A stretch of DNA of 43,997 nucleotides from JALYQB01 sp035640155. Its GTDB lineage: Bacteria > Actinomycetota > Actinomycetes > Mycobacteriales > Pseudonocardiaceae. The notes beneath the pieces were generated by a model. The model was not told the DNA's origin and did not search any database. It saw only the letters and a list, made by a program, of their open reading frames with translations. Position numbers and translations under genes: made by a program. The stretch's first letter is position 1; the number at the start of each line of letters is the position of its first letter. Positions 7,707-16,113 of the stretch are shown in pieces. The stretch covers positions 1 through 43,997 of the forward strand of contig DASQWR010000039.1 in the NCBI GenBank assembly GCA_035640155.1, written 5' to 3'.

Positions 7707-8138
7707 TCAGAACACGCCGGGTAGCACCTCCTCCTGCGCCTGTGCGTAGGACTCCTCGTGCTGCTCGAGGTAGCGCTGCCACGCCCCGCCGTCCCAGATC
7801 TCCAGGCGGGTGATCGCTCCGATCACCACGCAGTCCTTGGACAGCCCCGCGTAGCGCCGCAGTTCCGGCACCACCGAGATGCGGCCCTGCCCGTCGGGAC
7901 GTTGCTCGTCGGTGCCGGCGAAGAGGTAACGCTGGTAGGCCCGAACCGCCTCGTTGGTGAACGGGGCCGACGCCACCTTTCGGGCCATCTCCTCGAACTC
8001 GGCGCGGGGGAAGACGTAGAGGCAGTGATCCTGTCCCTTAGTGACCATCAGCCCCCCTGCGAGTGCGTCGCGGAACTTCGCCGGCAAGGTCAACCGCCCC
8101 TTGTCATCGAGCCGGGGGGTGTGTGTGCCGAGGAACAC
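7707..8138 (-). CDS. mraZ: Transcriptional regulator MraZ
   Basis: 143-residue double SpoVT/AbrB-fold DNA-binding protein, first gene of the dcw cluster and repressor of its own promoter in studied bacteria. Two MraZ repeats are visible: FLGTHTPRLDDKGRLTLP at the N-terminus, then DEQRPDGQGRISVVPELR near residue 90. The GTG at 8138 gives the canonical FLGTHTPRLD start and has GAGGAGG eight bases upstream; the longer frame to 8393 would read through the promoter. A probable MraZ operator lies upstream at 8185-8224. Confidence 0.96.
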   Translation of the reverse strand: MFLGTHTPRLDDKGRLTLPAKFRDALAGGLMVTKGQDHCLYVFPRAEFEEMARKVASAPFTNEAVRAYQRYLFAGTDEQRPDGQGRISVVPELRRYAGLSKDCVVIGAITRLEIWDGGAWQRYLEQHEESYAQAQEEVLPGVF

Positions 8139-8184
8139 CGACACCACCTCCTCACCAGCCCGCCGGACCGGCCGTGGAGCGCTC

Positions 8185-8230
8185 TTGGCCCCACTGCTCA
8201 CCACGGTACCCCACCCTCCACCACTGTCAA
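8185..8230 (-). promoter_or_regulatory. mraZ promoter with four 10-bp-period GTGGKG boxes (probable MraZ operator)
   Basis: On the minus strand a perfect -35 TTGACA (8230-8225) is followed after 16 bp by TACCGT (8208-8203) as the -10. Immediately after the -35 come four direct repeats of GTGGTG or GTGGGG with a period of exactly 10 bp, at 8224, 8214, 8204 and 8194. MraZ proteins are known to bind short direct repeats spaced one helical turn apart at their own promoter, so this is very likely the autoregulatory site. The boxes cover the spacer, the -10 and the start site, which fits repression. Confidence 0.75.
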
Positions 8231-8407
8231 CGGGTGAAATGCCCCCAATCCCACTCCGCTCGCTACGAAAGCGCAGGTCAGTAACGGTGGGGTCAGGTGG
8301 GGGAAGCGGGTAGTGACTGACCCCCTGGCGGCCTCGGCTACAGCGGTGGGTTTGATCCGGAGCGGCCGTGGACAACTTCCAGGCAACCGGCAACGAGGAG
8401 AGGTGCA

Positions 8408-9715
8408 GTGCAGCAGTCCGATGTGTTCGTGCTTGGCCTGGACGAGGCGAACCTGGCGGAGCTCCGCCAGGTTCCCCACGCCGAGCAGTACCGCTTCCAT
8501 TCCCTGCTCAGCGTCGAGGAGCTCCAGTTCGGGGAGATCGCAGTGGCCGACCTGATGCAGAAGGCGCAGCAGCAGCTGGACGACTTCGACGGGACGGTCG
8601 ACGCGATCGTCGGCTTCTGGGACTTCCCGGTGACGTCGATGGTGCCGATCCTCTGCCAGCAACTGTGCGAGCAGAACGGTGCGCACTGCGCGCCGCTGGA
8701 GGCGATCGTCAAGTGCGAGCACAAGTACTGGAGCAGGCTCGAGCAGCAGAAGGTGATCGACGAGCATCCTGGGTTCGCGCTGGTGGACCTCGCGGGCGAC
8801 CCGCGGCCACCCGCCGAGCTGGCGTACCCGATGTGGCTCAAGCCGATCAAGGGATTCTCCTCCGAGCTGGCCTTCCAGGTCGACGACGATGCGGGCTTCG
8901 CCGACGCCGTCGCCGCCATCCGGAAGGGCATCGGGCGGGTGGGGGAGCCGTTCCAGTGGGTGCTCGACCAGCTGGAGCTGCCCCCGGAGATCGCGGCGAT
9001 CGGCGGGCAGGCGTGCCTCGCGGAGGAGGCGCTGCCCGGCGACCAGGTCGCGACGGAGGGGTACGTGTTCGAGGGTGAGGTCACCGTGTACGGGGTACTC
9101 GACTCGATCGACTACCCGGGCAGTTCGACCTTCCTGCGTCACCAGTACCCGTCGCAGCGCAGCGAGGACATCCAGCAGCACCTCGCCGACATCTCGAAGC
9201 GGGTGATCACGCAGATCGGGCTGGACAACTCGACCTTCAGCATCGAGTTCTTCCACGATCCGGAGACCGGTGCGATCAATCTCCTGGAGATCAACCCGCG
9301 GCACTCGCAGTCGCACGCCGCGCTGTTCGATCACGTCGACGGCGCGCCGAACCACCACGCCATGCTGAGCATTGCGCTCGGGCGGGATCCGCGCCTGCCG
9401 CACCGGCAGGGCCGCTGGGGGATCGCAGCCAAGTGGTACCACCGGCGCTTCCGCGACGGCCTGCTGCTCCGCGGGCCGACCCAGGAGGAGATCGAGCGGG
9501 TGCAGCGGGAGATCCCGGGGGTGGCGGTGCACCCGGTGGCGCAGGAGGGCCGGCGGTTGTCGGAGTCCCCCCACCCGAAGGACAGCTACAGCTTCGAGCT
9601 CACCGACATCATCGTCGCCGCCGACGACGAGGCGGACCTGGTGGACAAGTACGAGCGGACGATTGCGGCGCTGCGGTACGAGTTCGATGACGACGACCGG
9701 GCCGGTGACGATTGA
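8408..9715 (+). CDS. ATP-grasp family protein of unknown substrate
   Basis: 435 residues with the layout of an ATP-grasp ligase. An N-terminal pre-ATP domain ends near FWDFPVTSMVPI; ATP-binding residues lie in YPMWLKPIKGFSS (Lys near residue 145); a metal-binding element is in STFSIEFFHDPETGAINLLEINPRHS (Glu and Asn near 295-297). ATP-grasp enzymes usually join a carboxylate to an amine or thiol through an acyl-phosphate; the substrates here cannot be read from sequence. The GTG at 8408 has GAGGAGAGG upstream. The stop overlaps the start of the next gene, a CocE-type hydrolase (TGATG), so the two are almost certainly co-translated. Confidence 0.8.
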   Translation: MQQSDVFVLGLDEANLAELRQVPHAEQYRFHSLLSVEELQFGEIAVADLMQKAQQQLDDFDGTVDAIVGFWDFPVTSMVPILCQQLCEQNGAHCAPLEAIVKCEHKYWSRLEQQKVIDEHPGFALVDLAGDPRPPAELAYPMWLKPIKGFSSELAFQVDDDAGFADAVAAIRKGIGRVGEPFQWVLDQLELPPEIAAIGGQACLAEEALPGDQVATEGYVFEGEVTVYGVLDSIDYPGSSTFLRHQYPSQRSEDIQQHLADISKRVITQIGLDNSTFSIEFFHDPETGAINLLEINPRHSQSHAALFDHVDGAPNHHAMLSIALGRDPRLPHRQGRWGIAAKWYHRRFRDGLLLRGPTQEEIERVQREIPGVAVHPVAQEGRRLSESPHPKDSYSFELTDIIVAADDEADLVDKYERTIAALRYEFDDDDRAGDD

Positions 9716-11736
9716 TGCGGACGGTCACCCGGCTGCCGCACGAGATCACCGAGGACGAGCACGTCGAGATCCCCGCCCGGGACGGCATCCGCCTCGCGGC
9801 GCGGCTGTGGCGCCCCGTGGCATCCGACCGGGAGCCGGTACCGGGCATCCTGGAAGCCATCCCCTATCGCAAGCGGGACTTCAGCGCGCACCGCGACTCG
9901 ATCCACCACCCCTACCTCGCCGGGCACGGTTACGCGTGCCTGCGGCTGGACCTGCGTGGCACCGGTGAGTCGGAAGGCGTCCTCCTCGACGAGTACACCG
10001 AGACCGAGCACCGCGACGTCGAGGACGTCCTCGGGTGGCTCGCCGACCAGCCCTGGTGCACCGGCCGGACCGGGATGATGGGCATCTCCTGGGGCGCCTT
10101 CACCGCGCTGCAGGTCGCGGCGCGCAGGCCGCCGTCGCTCGGCGCGATCGTCATCGCCTCGTTCACCGACGAGCGGTACGAGGACGACATGCACTACATG
10201 GGCGGCTGCCTGCTGTCGGACAACCTGGCCGAGGCGGGCACGATGTTCGCCCGCGTCACGTGCCCCCCGGACCCGGCCCTCGTCGGGGACCGGTGGCGCG
10301 ACATGTGGCAGGAGCGCCTGCAGGCCGCGGGGCCGTGGATCGACGAGTGGCTGACGCACCAACGCCGCGACGGCTACTGGCGGCGCGCCTCGATCAGCGA
10401 GGACTACGCGGCCGTGCAGGTGCCGGTGTTGGCCTCCAGCGGGTGGGCCGATGGATACTCCAACGCCGTGTTCCGGCTGATCGAGCACCTCGACGTGCCC
10501 CGAAAGGGACTCATCGGGCCCTGGTCGCACCGGTATCCCCACCTCGGCGCACCGGGTCCCGCGATCGGCTACCTGCAGGAGGTCGTTCGCTGGTGGGACC
10601 ACTGGCTCTCCGGCGTCGACAACGACGTCATGGACGGGCCGATGCTGCGCGCCTGGATGCAGGAGAGCGTGCCACCGTCCACCGCGTACAAGGACCGGCC
10701 GGGCCGCTGGGTGGGCGAGCCGCGCTGGCCGTCGCCGCATGTCGCGCCGACCGAGCACACTCTCGTTGCGCACCGCATCGCGCCCCCCGGCGAGCTCGTG
10801 AATCCCGAGGTGCTGACCATCCAGTCACCGCTGTCGGTCGGGCAGTTCGCGGGCAAGTGGGCGTCCTACAGCGCTCCGCCCGACCTTCCCTACGACCAGC
10901 GGGAGGAGGACGGCGGCTCACTGGTGTTCGACACCGACGTCCTCACCGAGCGCTGCGAGATCCTCGGCGCGCCCGTGGTGGACCTGGAGGTGGCGGCCAG
11001 CGAGCCGGTCGCGATGGTCGCGGCGCGGCTCTCGGACGTCGGCCCCGATGGGGCCGCCACCCGCGTGACCTACGGCCTGCTCAACCTCACCCACCGTGAC
11101 TCCCACGACGCCCCGGAGGCGCTCGAGCCGGGGCAGCGGTATCGGGTCCGGGTCCGGTTGAACGGGGTGGGGCAGGCGTTCCCGCCCGGGCACCGCATCC
11201 GGCTGGCGCTGTCGACTTCGTACTGGCCGCTCGCCTGGCCCCCACCGCGGCCCGTGCGCCTGCAGGTGCACGCCGGGTCCAGCACACTGACGCTACCGGT
11301 CCGCGCAGCCGGCGAGTCCGACGACGCGCTGCGCCCGTTCGGGGAGCCCGAGGGTGCGGAGCCGATCAGCATCACGCGGCTGCGGCCGGGCGATCACCGA
11401 TGGACGGTCTCGCGGGACCTCGTCGGGTACACCTGGGCGCTGGAGATCGTGAAGGATGCCGGGGTGGTGCGCTACGACGCCATCGGCCTCGAGGTCGCGC
11501 GGCGGGCCTGGGAGCGCTACAGCGCGGTCGCCAACGACTTCTCCTCGGTCCGGGGCGAGACGGAGTGGACCATGTCCTTCTCCCGCGAGGGCTGGAACGC
11601 CCGATCCGTCACCCATACCGAGCTGACCTGCACGGAGACCGAGTTCCACCTGCACGCCCGGCTCGACGGCTACGAGGGGGACCAGCGGACGTTGTGCCGG
11701 AACTGGCACCGCACGATCCCTCGGGACTGCCTGTGA
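9715..11736 (+). CDS. CocE/NonD family hydrolase (peptidase S15-like)
   Basis: 673-residue alpha/beta hydrolase with a C-terminal jelly-roll domain, the architecture of cocaine esterase and X-Pro dipeptidyl-peptidase. The nucleophile motif is GISWG (Ser about 125), with the acid at GWADGYSN (Asp about 246) and the base at GPWSHRYPH (His about 272). The C-terminal PepX_C region from about residue 330 contains DTDVLTERCEILGAPVVDLE, then an extra 140 residues or so after the usual domain end. No signal peptide is seen, so it is probably cytoplasmic. ATG 9715 overlaps the stop of the ATP-grasp gene. It may act on the product or precursor of that enzyme. Confidence 0.88.
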   Translation: MRTVTRLPHEITEDEHVEIPARDGIRLAARLWRPVASDREPVPGILEAIPYRKRDFSAHRDSIHHPYLAGHGYACLRLDLRGTGESEGVLLDEYTETEHRDVEDVLGWLADQPWCTGRTGMMGISWGAFTALQVAARRPPSLGAIVIASFTDERYEDDMHYMGGCLLSDNLAEAGTMFARVTCPPDPALVGDRWRDMWQERLQAAGPWIDEWLTHQRRDGYWRRASISEDYAAVQVPVLASSGWADGYSNAVFRLIEHLDVPRKGLIGPWSHRYPHLGAPGPAIGYLQEVVRWWDHWLSGVDNDVMDGPMLRAWMQESVPPSTAYKDRPGRWVGEPRWPSPHVAPTEHTLVAHRIAPPGELVNPEVLTIQSPLSVGQFAGKWASYSAPPDLPYDQREEDGGSLVFDTDVLTERCEILGAPVVDLEVAASEPVAMVAARLSDVGPDGAATRVTYGLLNLTHRDSHDAPEALEPGQRYRVRVRLNGVGQAFPPGHRIRLALSTSYWPLAWPPPRPVRLQVHAGSSTLTLPVRAAGESDDALRPFGEPEGAEPISITRLRPGDHRWTVSRDLVGYTWALEIVKDAGVVRYDAIGLEVARRAWERYSAVANDFSSVRGETEWTMSFSREGWNARSVTHTELTCTETEFHLHARLDGYEGDQRTLCRNWHRTIPRDCL

Positions 11737-11764
11737 CCAGTGCAGCGGCCCGGCTGTCTTACAC

Positions 11765-12163
11765 CTACCGCTCCTCGAAACGACGGCGGAAACGTTCCTC
11801 CATGCGCTGGGCCAGCCCGCTCTTGGCCCCACCTGGCGGGGGCTGGCCACTCCGCTCCCCCGCCGCGGTGTCCCGCCCACCACCACCGCGGGCGAGGATG
11901 GCAACAGCGGCTCCGGCGAACATCACGAGGAACCCGAGGACGCTCACCACGGGCACACCGGCGACCCACAACCTCATCACGGCAGCACCGACGACGAGGA
12001 GCACCAGCCCCAGCACGAACACTGCAATCCCCTGCAGCCGCCGCCGGCGCGACGGGCTGCGCAGGCGCGCGCCCCGCACGTTCGAGGCAAACTTGGGGTC
12101 CTCCGCATAGAGCGCGCGCTCGATCTGCTCGAGCAGACGCTGCTCGTGCTCGGAGAGTGGCAT
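11765..12163 (-). CDS. DUF3040 membrane protein
   Basis: 132-residue actinobacterial protein with the DUF3040 signature at the start (MPLSEHEQRLLEQIERALY, then DPKFAS). Two hydrophobic helices span about residues 45-62 and 68-90, followed by a polar glycine-rich tail ending in a basic helix RMEERFRRRFEER. The function of the family is unknown. GGAGGAGGAG precedes the ATG at 12163. It converges with the CocE hydrolase across only 28 bp, and no clear terminator lies between them. Confidence 0.92.
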   Translation of the reverse strand: MPLSEHEQRLLEQIERALYAEDPKFASNVRGARLRSPSRRRRLQGIAVFVLGLVLLVVGAAVMRLWVAGVPVVSVLGFLVMFAGAAVAILARGGGGRDTAAGERSGQPPPGGAKSGLAQRMEERFRRRFEER

Positions 12164-12299
12164 GGCTCCTCCTCCGGCACTTCAAGGCAATAGATGCTGG
12201 CTCGACGGTAACCGCCGAGTCCGGCGGGTGCCCACCCGAGGGCCCCACAACGAGGATACGAGTCCCGGCCGGTTCGGACTACCCGATCCGGCACCCGAT

Positions 12300-13583
12300 T
12301 CACCGCGGTGGTGCCGGATCCACGTGACGTGGTGAGTGCGGAGCCTCCGGCAGCCCATGGAGCAGGGTCGCGGGCCGCACCGCCGTGGAGCCGAAGCGTG
12401 CCCGTGCCGCGTCGGCCGCCCGCTCGGCGTCGGACCACCCCGGGCCCCGGTCGTCCAGGCTGAGCTGCTCCGCGCCGGCTCCCCCGACCAACTGCTCGAC
12501 CCGCACCCCGATCAGCCGGACCCGGACCCCCACGGGCAGGTGCGCATCGAGCAGTGCCCGCGCCACGGAGTGCACTGCACGGCCACCGTCGACCGGCTCG
12601 GGTAGCGTGCGGGAGCGAGTCAGGGTGGTGAAGTCGGGAAACCGCAGCTTGAGCGTGACGGTGCGCCCGCGCAGCCGCCTGTGACGCAGACCGGCCGTGG
12701 TGCGCTCGCAGAGCCGGAGCAGCTCACGCTCCAGCAGGGCCCGTTCGGACACGTCCACCTCGAAGGTCTCCTCTGCGCCGACCGACTTCTCGGCGACGTC
12801 GGGAACCACTGCCCGCTCGTCCCGCCCGTGCGCCAAGGCGTGCAGGTGCTCGGCCACGGCGACTCCGACGGCCCCGCGCAACATCGGTAGCGGGGTGGCC
12901 GCCACATCGCCAACCGTGCAGCAGCCCAGCCGCTGCAGCGACTCGGCGGTGCGCTCGCCGACCCCCCACAGCGCGGACACCGGCAGCGGGTGCAGGAAGC
13001 CGAGCACCTCGCCCACCGGTACGACGAGCAGCCCGTCCGGCTTCGCCAGCCCGGATGCGAGCTTGGCGAGGAACTTGCTCGGCGCCACCCCGACCGAGCA
13101 GGTGACCCGGTGGACGTCGAACACCTGACCGCGGATCCACTCCCCCACCACGGCAGCGCTCATGCCAAGGCGGCGCAGCGCACCGCTCACGTCGAGGAAC
13201 GCCTCGTCCAGCGATAGCGGCTCCACGAGCGGGGTCACCGAGCGGAAGATCTCCATGACACCGTGGGAGACGTCGATGTAGTACGGGAAGCGCGGGGGCA
13301 GGAAGTGTGCGTGCGGGCACAGCCGGCGGGCCCGAGCCACCGGCATCGCCGACCGCACGCCGAACACGCGGGCCGCATAGCTCGCCGAGAGCACCACCCC
13401 GCGGGTCCCGGCGCCGGACACCACCACCGGCAACCCGGCCAGCTCGGGACGCTCCCGGATCTCCACCGAGGCGTAGAACGCGTCCATGTCTACATGCAGC
13501 ACACCGCATCCGCCGTCGTCCGGCGGCGCCTCCGCCGGCCTGGGCGGGCTCGGTCGCCGCGGCAGTTCCGCGCTGCGTCCCAC
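12300..13583 (-). CDS. dinB: DNA polymerase IV (Y-family translesion polymerase)
   Basis: 427 residues. The catalytic palm is clear: HVDMDAFYASVE near residue 30 holds the first metal-binding Asp, YAAR near 69-72 contacts the nucleotide, and SLDEAFLDVSG near 123 holds the second acidic pair. A helix-hairpin-helix region follows (LWGVGERTAESLQRLG), then the little-finger domain. The C-terminus lacks an obvious beta-clamp motif in its last residues, although LSLDD near residue 373 could serve. Start is the GTG at 13583; TAACCT lies 8 bp upstream, so the message may have almost no leader. It bypasses DNA lesions. Confidence 0.95.
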   Translation of the reverse strand: MGRSAELPRRPSPPRPAEAPPDDGGCGVLHVDMDAFYASVEIRERPELAGLPVVVSGAGTRGVVLSASYAARVFGVRSAMPVARARRLCPHAHFLPPRFPYYIDVSHGVMEIFRSVTPLVEPLSLDEAFLDVSGALRRLGMSAAVVGEWIRGQVFDVHRVTCSVGVAPSKFLAKLASGLAKPDGLLVVPVGEVLGFLHPLPVSALWGVGERTAESLQRLGCCTVGDVAATPLPMLRGAVGVAVAEHLHALAHGRDERAVVPDVAEKSVGAEETFEVDVSERALLERELLRLCERTTAGLRHRRLRGRTVTLKLRFPDFTTLTRSRTLPEPVDGGRAVHSVARALLDAHLPVGVRVRLIGVRVEQLVGGAGAEQLSLDDRGPGWSDAERAADAARARFGSTAVRPATLLHGLPEAPHSPRHVDPAPPR

Positions 13584-13633
13584 GGGATCCGAGGTTAGCC
13601 GTGGCCACCGACACCGGTTGGGCGCCGAGTGCG

Positions 13634-14356
13634 TCAGCCGCGCCGGGCTAGAGCGTGCAGCCGGCTGGCGATGTCCCGCAGGGGAGCATGACCAGCCGCG
13701 GCGAGCTCCAGCTCGCTCAGCTGCTCCGCTGCCCCGGGATGCGCCTCGAGAACACTGCCGGGCACCAGGTCGCTCAGCACACCGTCACCCTGCAGCCGTT
13801 CCACCGCGAGGCTGCTGTCTTCGAGCAGCGCCACCAGCTCGATCGTGGTGAAGCGCCGTAGTAACGGGTCGGTGGTATCGAATCGGCCGTCCGGGTCCTC
13901 CAGCAACGTCCGGGCCTCGACCAGCCGGCCGGCCAGGGCGCGGCCGAGCACCGCGGCATGCCGGTTGGCCACCAGCACCGACACCGCTCCGCCAGGGGCG
14001 GCCGCGGCGGCGAGGGCGACCACGGCGGAACGCACGTCGTCGACGACCTCGAGTATCCCGTGCCCGAGCACCAGGTCCGCGCTCGCGGCGGGCACCGCGT
14101 CACCCAGGTTGTCGGCATCGCCCTGCACTGCAGTGATGCGGTCGGTCACCCCGGCCTCGCCGGCTCGATGTCGCAGGGTGGCCAGCGCGTCGGGGCTGGT
14201 GTCCACCACGGTCACGGTGCACCCGGCGCGGGCCAGCGGCACCGCCCACACACCGCTGCCACCACCTACGTCCAGTACCCGCGGTGCCCCGCCGAGCCGC
14301 CGGCGAGTGGCCACCAGCTCGATCTCCAGTGCACGATGCACGGCGGACGCTCGCAT
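13634..14356 (-). CDS. SAM-dependent class I methyltransferase
   Basis: 240 residues with a Rossmann methyltransferase core. Motif I is VLDVGGGSGVWAVPLA near residue 30, an acidic post-I residue lies in VTVVDTSPDA, and motif IV is ADLVLGHGILEVVDD near residue 110. It resembles the SmtA/CmoM group, but the substrate cannot be assigned. The ATG at 14356 has TAGGG eight bases upstream; a GTG at 14365 is possible. The frame stays open to 15286, but that extension is antisense to nei2. It is divergent from nei2 and separated from dinB by 50 bp. Confidence 0.85.
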   Translation of the reverse strand: MRASAVHRALEIELVATRRRLGGAPRVLDVGGGSGVWAVPLARAGCTVTVVDTSPDALATLRHRAGEAGVTDRITAVQGDADNLGDAVPAASADLVLGHGILEVVDDVRSAVVALAAAAAPGGAVSVLVANRHAAVLGRALAGRLVEARTLLEDPDGRFDTTDPLLRRFTTIELVALLEDSSLAVERLQGDGVLSDLVPGSVLEAHPGAAEQLSELELAAAGHAPLRDIASRLHALARRG

Positions 14357-14434
14357 GGCGAGCACCCTACGGGGCCACCGATGCGGACCGCCGTGACCGT
14401 AAGACGGCTCGTATGGCCCAACAAAAATGGCCAA

Positions 14435-14446
14435 TAAGATGGCAGC
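14435..14446 (+). promoter_or_regulatory. -10 box six bases before nei2; candidate leaderless promoter
   Basis: TAAGAT (five of six to TATAAT) at 14435-14440, then six bases, then the GTG at 14447. No Shine-Dalgarno sequence is present. The preceding 40 bases are unusually AT-rich for this genome (AACAAAAATGGCCAATAAG), as expected of a promoter. Confidence 0.55.
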
Positions 14447-15268
14447 GTGCCCGAGGGCGACAGCGTGTGGCTGGCCGGGCGCAGGCTGCACACCGCGCTG
14501 GGTGGGCAGCGGCTGGTGCGCGGAGAGCTGCGTCATCCGCGGCTGTTCGCGGTGGATCTCGCCGGTCTCGTCGTCTCCGAGGTGCTCAGCGTCGGCAAGC
14601 ACCTGCTCATCCGGTTCGACGACGGGCGGAGCCTGCACACCCACTTCCGAATGGACGGGTCCTGGCACCTCTACGCACCCGGACGGCGTTGGCGGGGACC
14701 CGATCACCAGGTTCGCGCGGTACTCGCGGTGCCCGACCGGTTGGCCGTCGGGTTCCGGTTGCACGACATGGCGGTGCTGCCGACCACCGAGGAGCACCGC
14801 CTGATCGGCCACCTCGGCCCGGACCTGCTCGGCACCGGATGGGGGCCGGAGGCGGCGGCCGAGGCGGTACGGCGACTGGTCGCGCGACCGGACCGCGAGC
14901 TGGGCCTCGCGCTGCTGGACCAGACCGTTCTGGCCGGAGTCGGCAATCTCTACAAAGCCGAGGTGTGCTTCCTGCTCGGGGCCTCCCCGTGGACACCGGT
15001 CGAGGACGTCGACGCCTCCGAGGCCGTCCGGCTGTCCCGGGAACTGCTGGCACGCAACGCCGAGCGACCCGAGCAGTCCACCACCGGAGCGCTGGGACCG
15101 GACGCGCAGCACTGGGTGTTCGAGCGTGGCGGCCGGCCGTGCCGCCGGTGCGGGACCGTGGTGCGCACCGCGGCCCAGGCTCCACCGGAGAACCCGGTCC
15201 GCGAGCGGATCACCTACTACTGCCCGACCTGTCAGCCGGGCCCGCACCCGCCGCCGCGCCCCTGCTGA
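14447..15268 (+). CDS. nei2: Endonuclease VIII-like DNA glycosylase/AP lyase (Nei2)
   Basis: Fpg/Nei-family base-excision enzyme of 273 residues that removes oxidised pyrimidines and cleaves the abasic site. After Met removal the catalytic Pro-Glu (PEGDSVW) is N-terminal. The conserved Lys is in VGKHLLIRF near residue 50, and the helix-two-turn-helix lies around VGNLYKAE near residue 170. A zinc finger is formed by CRRC near residue 228 and CPTC near residue 258. The D after PEG and the overall length fit the actinobacterial Nei2 subfamily rather than Fpg. GTG 14447 is the only start giving the catalytic Pro. It converges with pspM. Confidence 0.93.
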   Translation: MPEGDSVWLAGRRLHTALGGQRLVRGELRHPRLFAVDLAGLVVSEVLSVGKHLLIRFDDGRSLHTHFRMDGSWHLYAPGRRWRGPDHQVRAVLAVPDRLAVGFRLHDMAVLPTTEEHRLIGHLGPDLLGTGWGPEAAAEAVRRLVARPDRELGLALLDQTVLAGVGNLYKAEVCFLLGASPWTPVEDVDASEAVRLSRELLARNAERPEQSTTGALGPDAQHWVFERGGRPCRRCGTVVRTAAQAPPENPVRERITYYCPTCQPGPHPPPRPC

Positions 15269-15313
15269 CCCTCCCAGCGGCCGCACCCAGTCGAGCCGGT
15301 GAACTCAACGCGG

Positions 15314-15360
15314 TCGGCGAGCTCACGCAGTCGGCGAGCTCAATGCGGGTCGGCGAGCTC
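15314..15360. repeat. Three direct repeats TCGGCGAGCTC at the 3' end of pspM
   Basis: Exact copies of TCGGCGAGCTC begin at 15314, 15331 and 15350, spaced 17 and 19 bp. A fourth decayed version may lie near 15296. The pspM stop codon (15340-15342) falls inside the second copy, so the end of the gene seems to have been tandemly duplicated into the gap before nei2. Confidence 0.7.
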
Positions 15361-16107
15361 GCGGAGACCCGCCGCCAGCCCGGCGAGCCGGTCGGTTGCC
15401 TCGGTGAGACGCGCCCGCGGGGTCCCGGCACTGCCGGCAGCCACCGCATGGCCGGCAGCCGAGACGAGCCGGCTGAGCTCGTCGACGCCCTCGTCCAGCC
15501 GCTGGGCCAGCAGGTGCACCGCCTCGGCGAGCGCGGCACGCTCCCCGGGCGGGGCGGTGGGCACGGTGCGCTCCACCGCCTGCAGTGACGCCGCGGTGCC
15601 ACGCAACATGGCACCGGCCTCCGCTGCGGCGTCCCGGATCGACACCGCAGAGTCCGGGGACAGCACCGCCGCACCATGCCGGGGCCGGGCCAGCAGCTCG
15701 AGCAGCTCGTCGAGGCCGGCTTCGGCGGATGCGAGCCGGGCCAGTGGCGCGCGGGCCGCGGATCCCGACGGCGGCAACGGGGGTGACGCCGGCGCGGGCA
15801 GCGGGGTGCGGTGCAGCCGCAGCGCGCGGAGCCCCGCCGTGCCGGCCCCGACGAGCGCCAGCGCGGTCACCGACCCGCCTGCGATCTCCGAGACCTCGAG
15901 CACTCCCGGCAGGCTGCCGAGGGTGGCGGTGACCGTGCCGGTCAACGCCGCCGTCCCGGCGTAGACCGCGGTGAAACGTCGAGCACGCCGCCGGCGCCGC
16001 AGTGCCCGGGCGCGCGGATCGCGCACCGAGGCAATGGCCCAGCGCACCTGTTGGCCGACCATCTCGGTGAGCTCGAAGGCCAGCGGCCGCCGGGACACGG
16101 TGCTCAC
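15340..16107 (-). CDS. pspM: Phage-shock envelope stress protein PspM
   Basis: 255 residues. After a basic N-terminus with ELTEMVGQQVRWA, two membrane helices span about residues 45-62 and 73-93, followed by a proline/alanine linker and a helical, probably coiled-coil C-terminal domain. This topology and the order clgR-pspA-this gene match the mycobacterial system, where PspM (Rv2743c) is the membrane partner of PspA. The ATG at 16107 lies six bases after the pspA stop. A homologue of the fourth gene, pspN, is missing; nei2 converges instead. The C-terminal LADPH sits in a repeated sequence. Confidence 0.82.
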   Translation of the reverse strand: MSTVSRRPLAFELTEMVGQQVRWAIASVRDPRARALRRRRRARRFTAVYAGTAALTGTVTATLGSLPGVLEVSEIAGGSVTALALVGAGTAGLRALRLHRTPLPAPASPPLPPSGSAARAPLARLASAEAGLDELLELLARPRHGAAVLSPDSAVSIRDAAAEAGAMLRGTAASLQAVERTVPTAPPGERAALAEAVHLLAQRLDEGVDELSRLVSAAGHAVAAGSAGTPRARLTEATDRLAGLAAGLRELADPH

Positions 16108-16113
16108 CGGGGG

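Noticed and set aside
8198..9574. 458-residue open frame on the minus strand
   Set aside because: Antisense to the ATP-grasp gene and runs through the mraZ promoter.
14357..15286. N-terminal extension of the methyltransferase frame to 550 residues
   Set aside because: The extension lies antisense to nei2; methyltransferase similarity begins at 14356.
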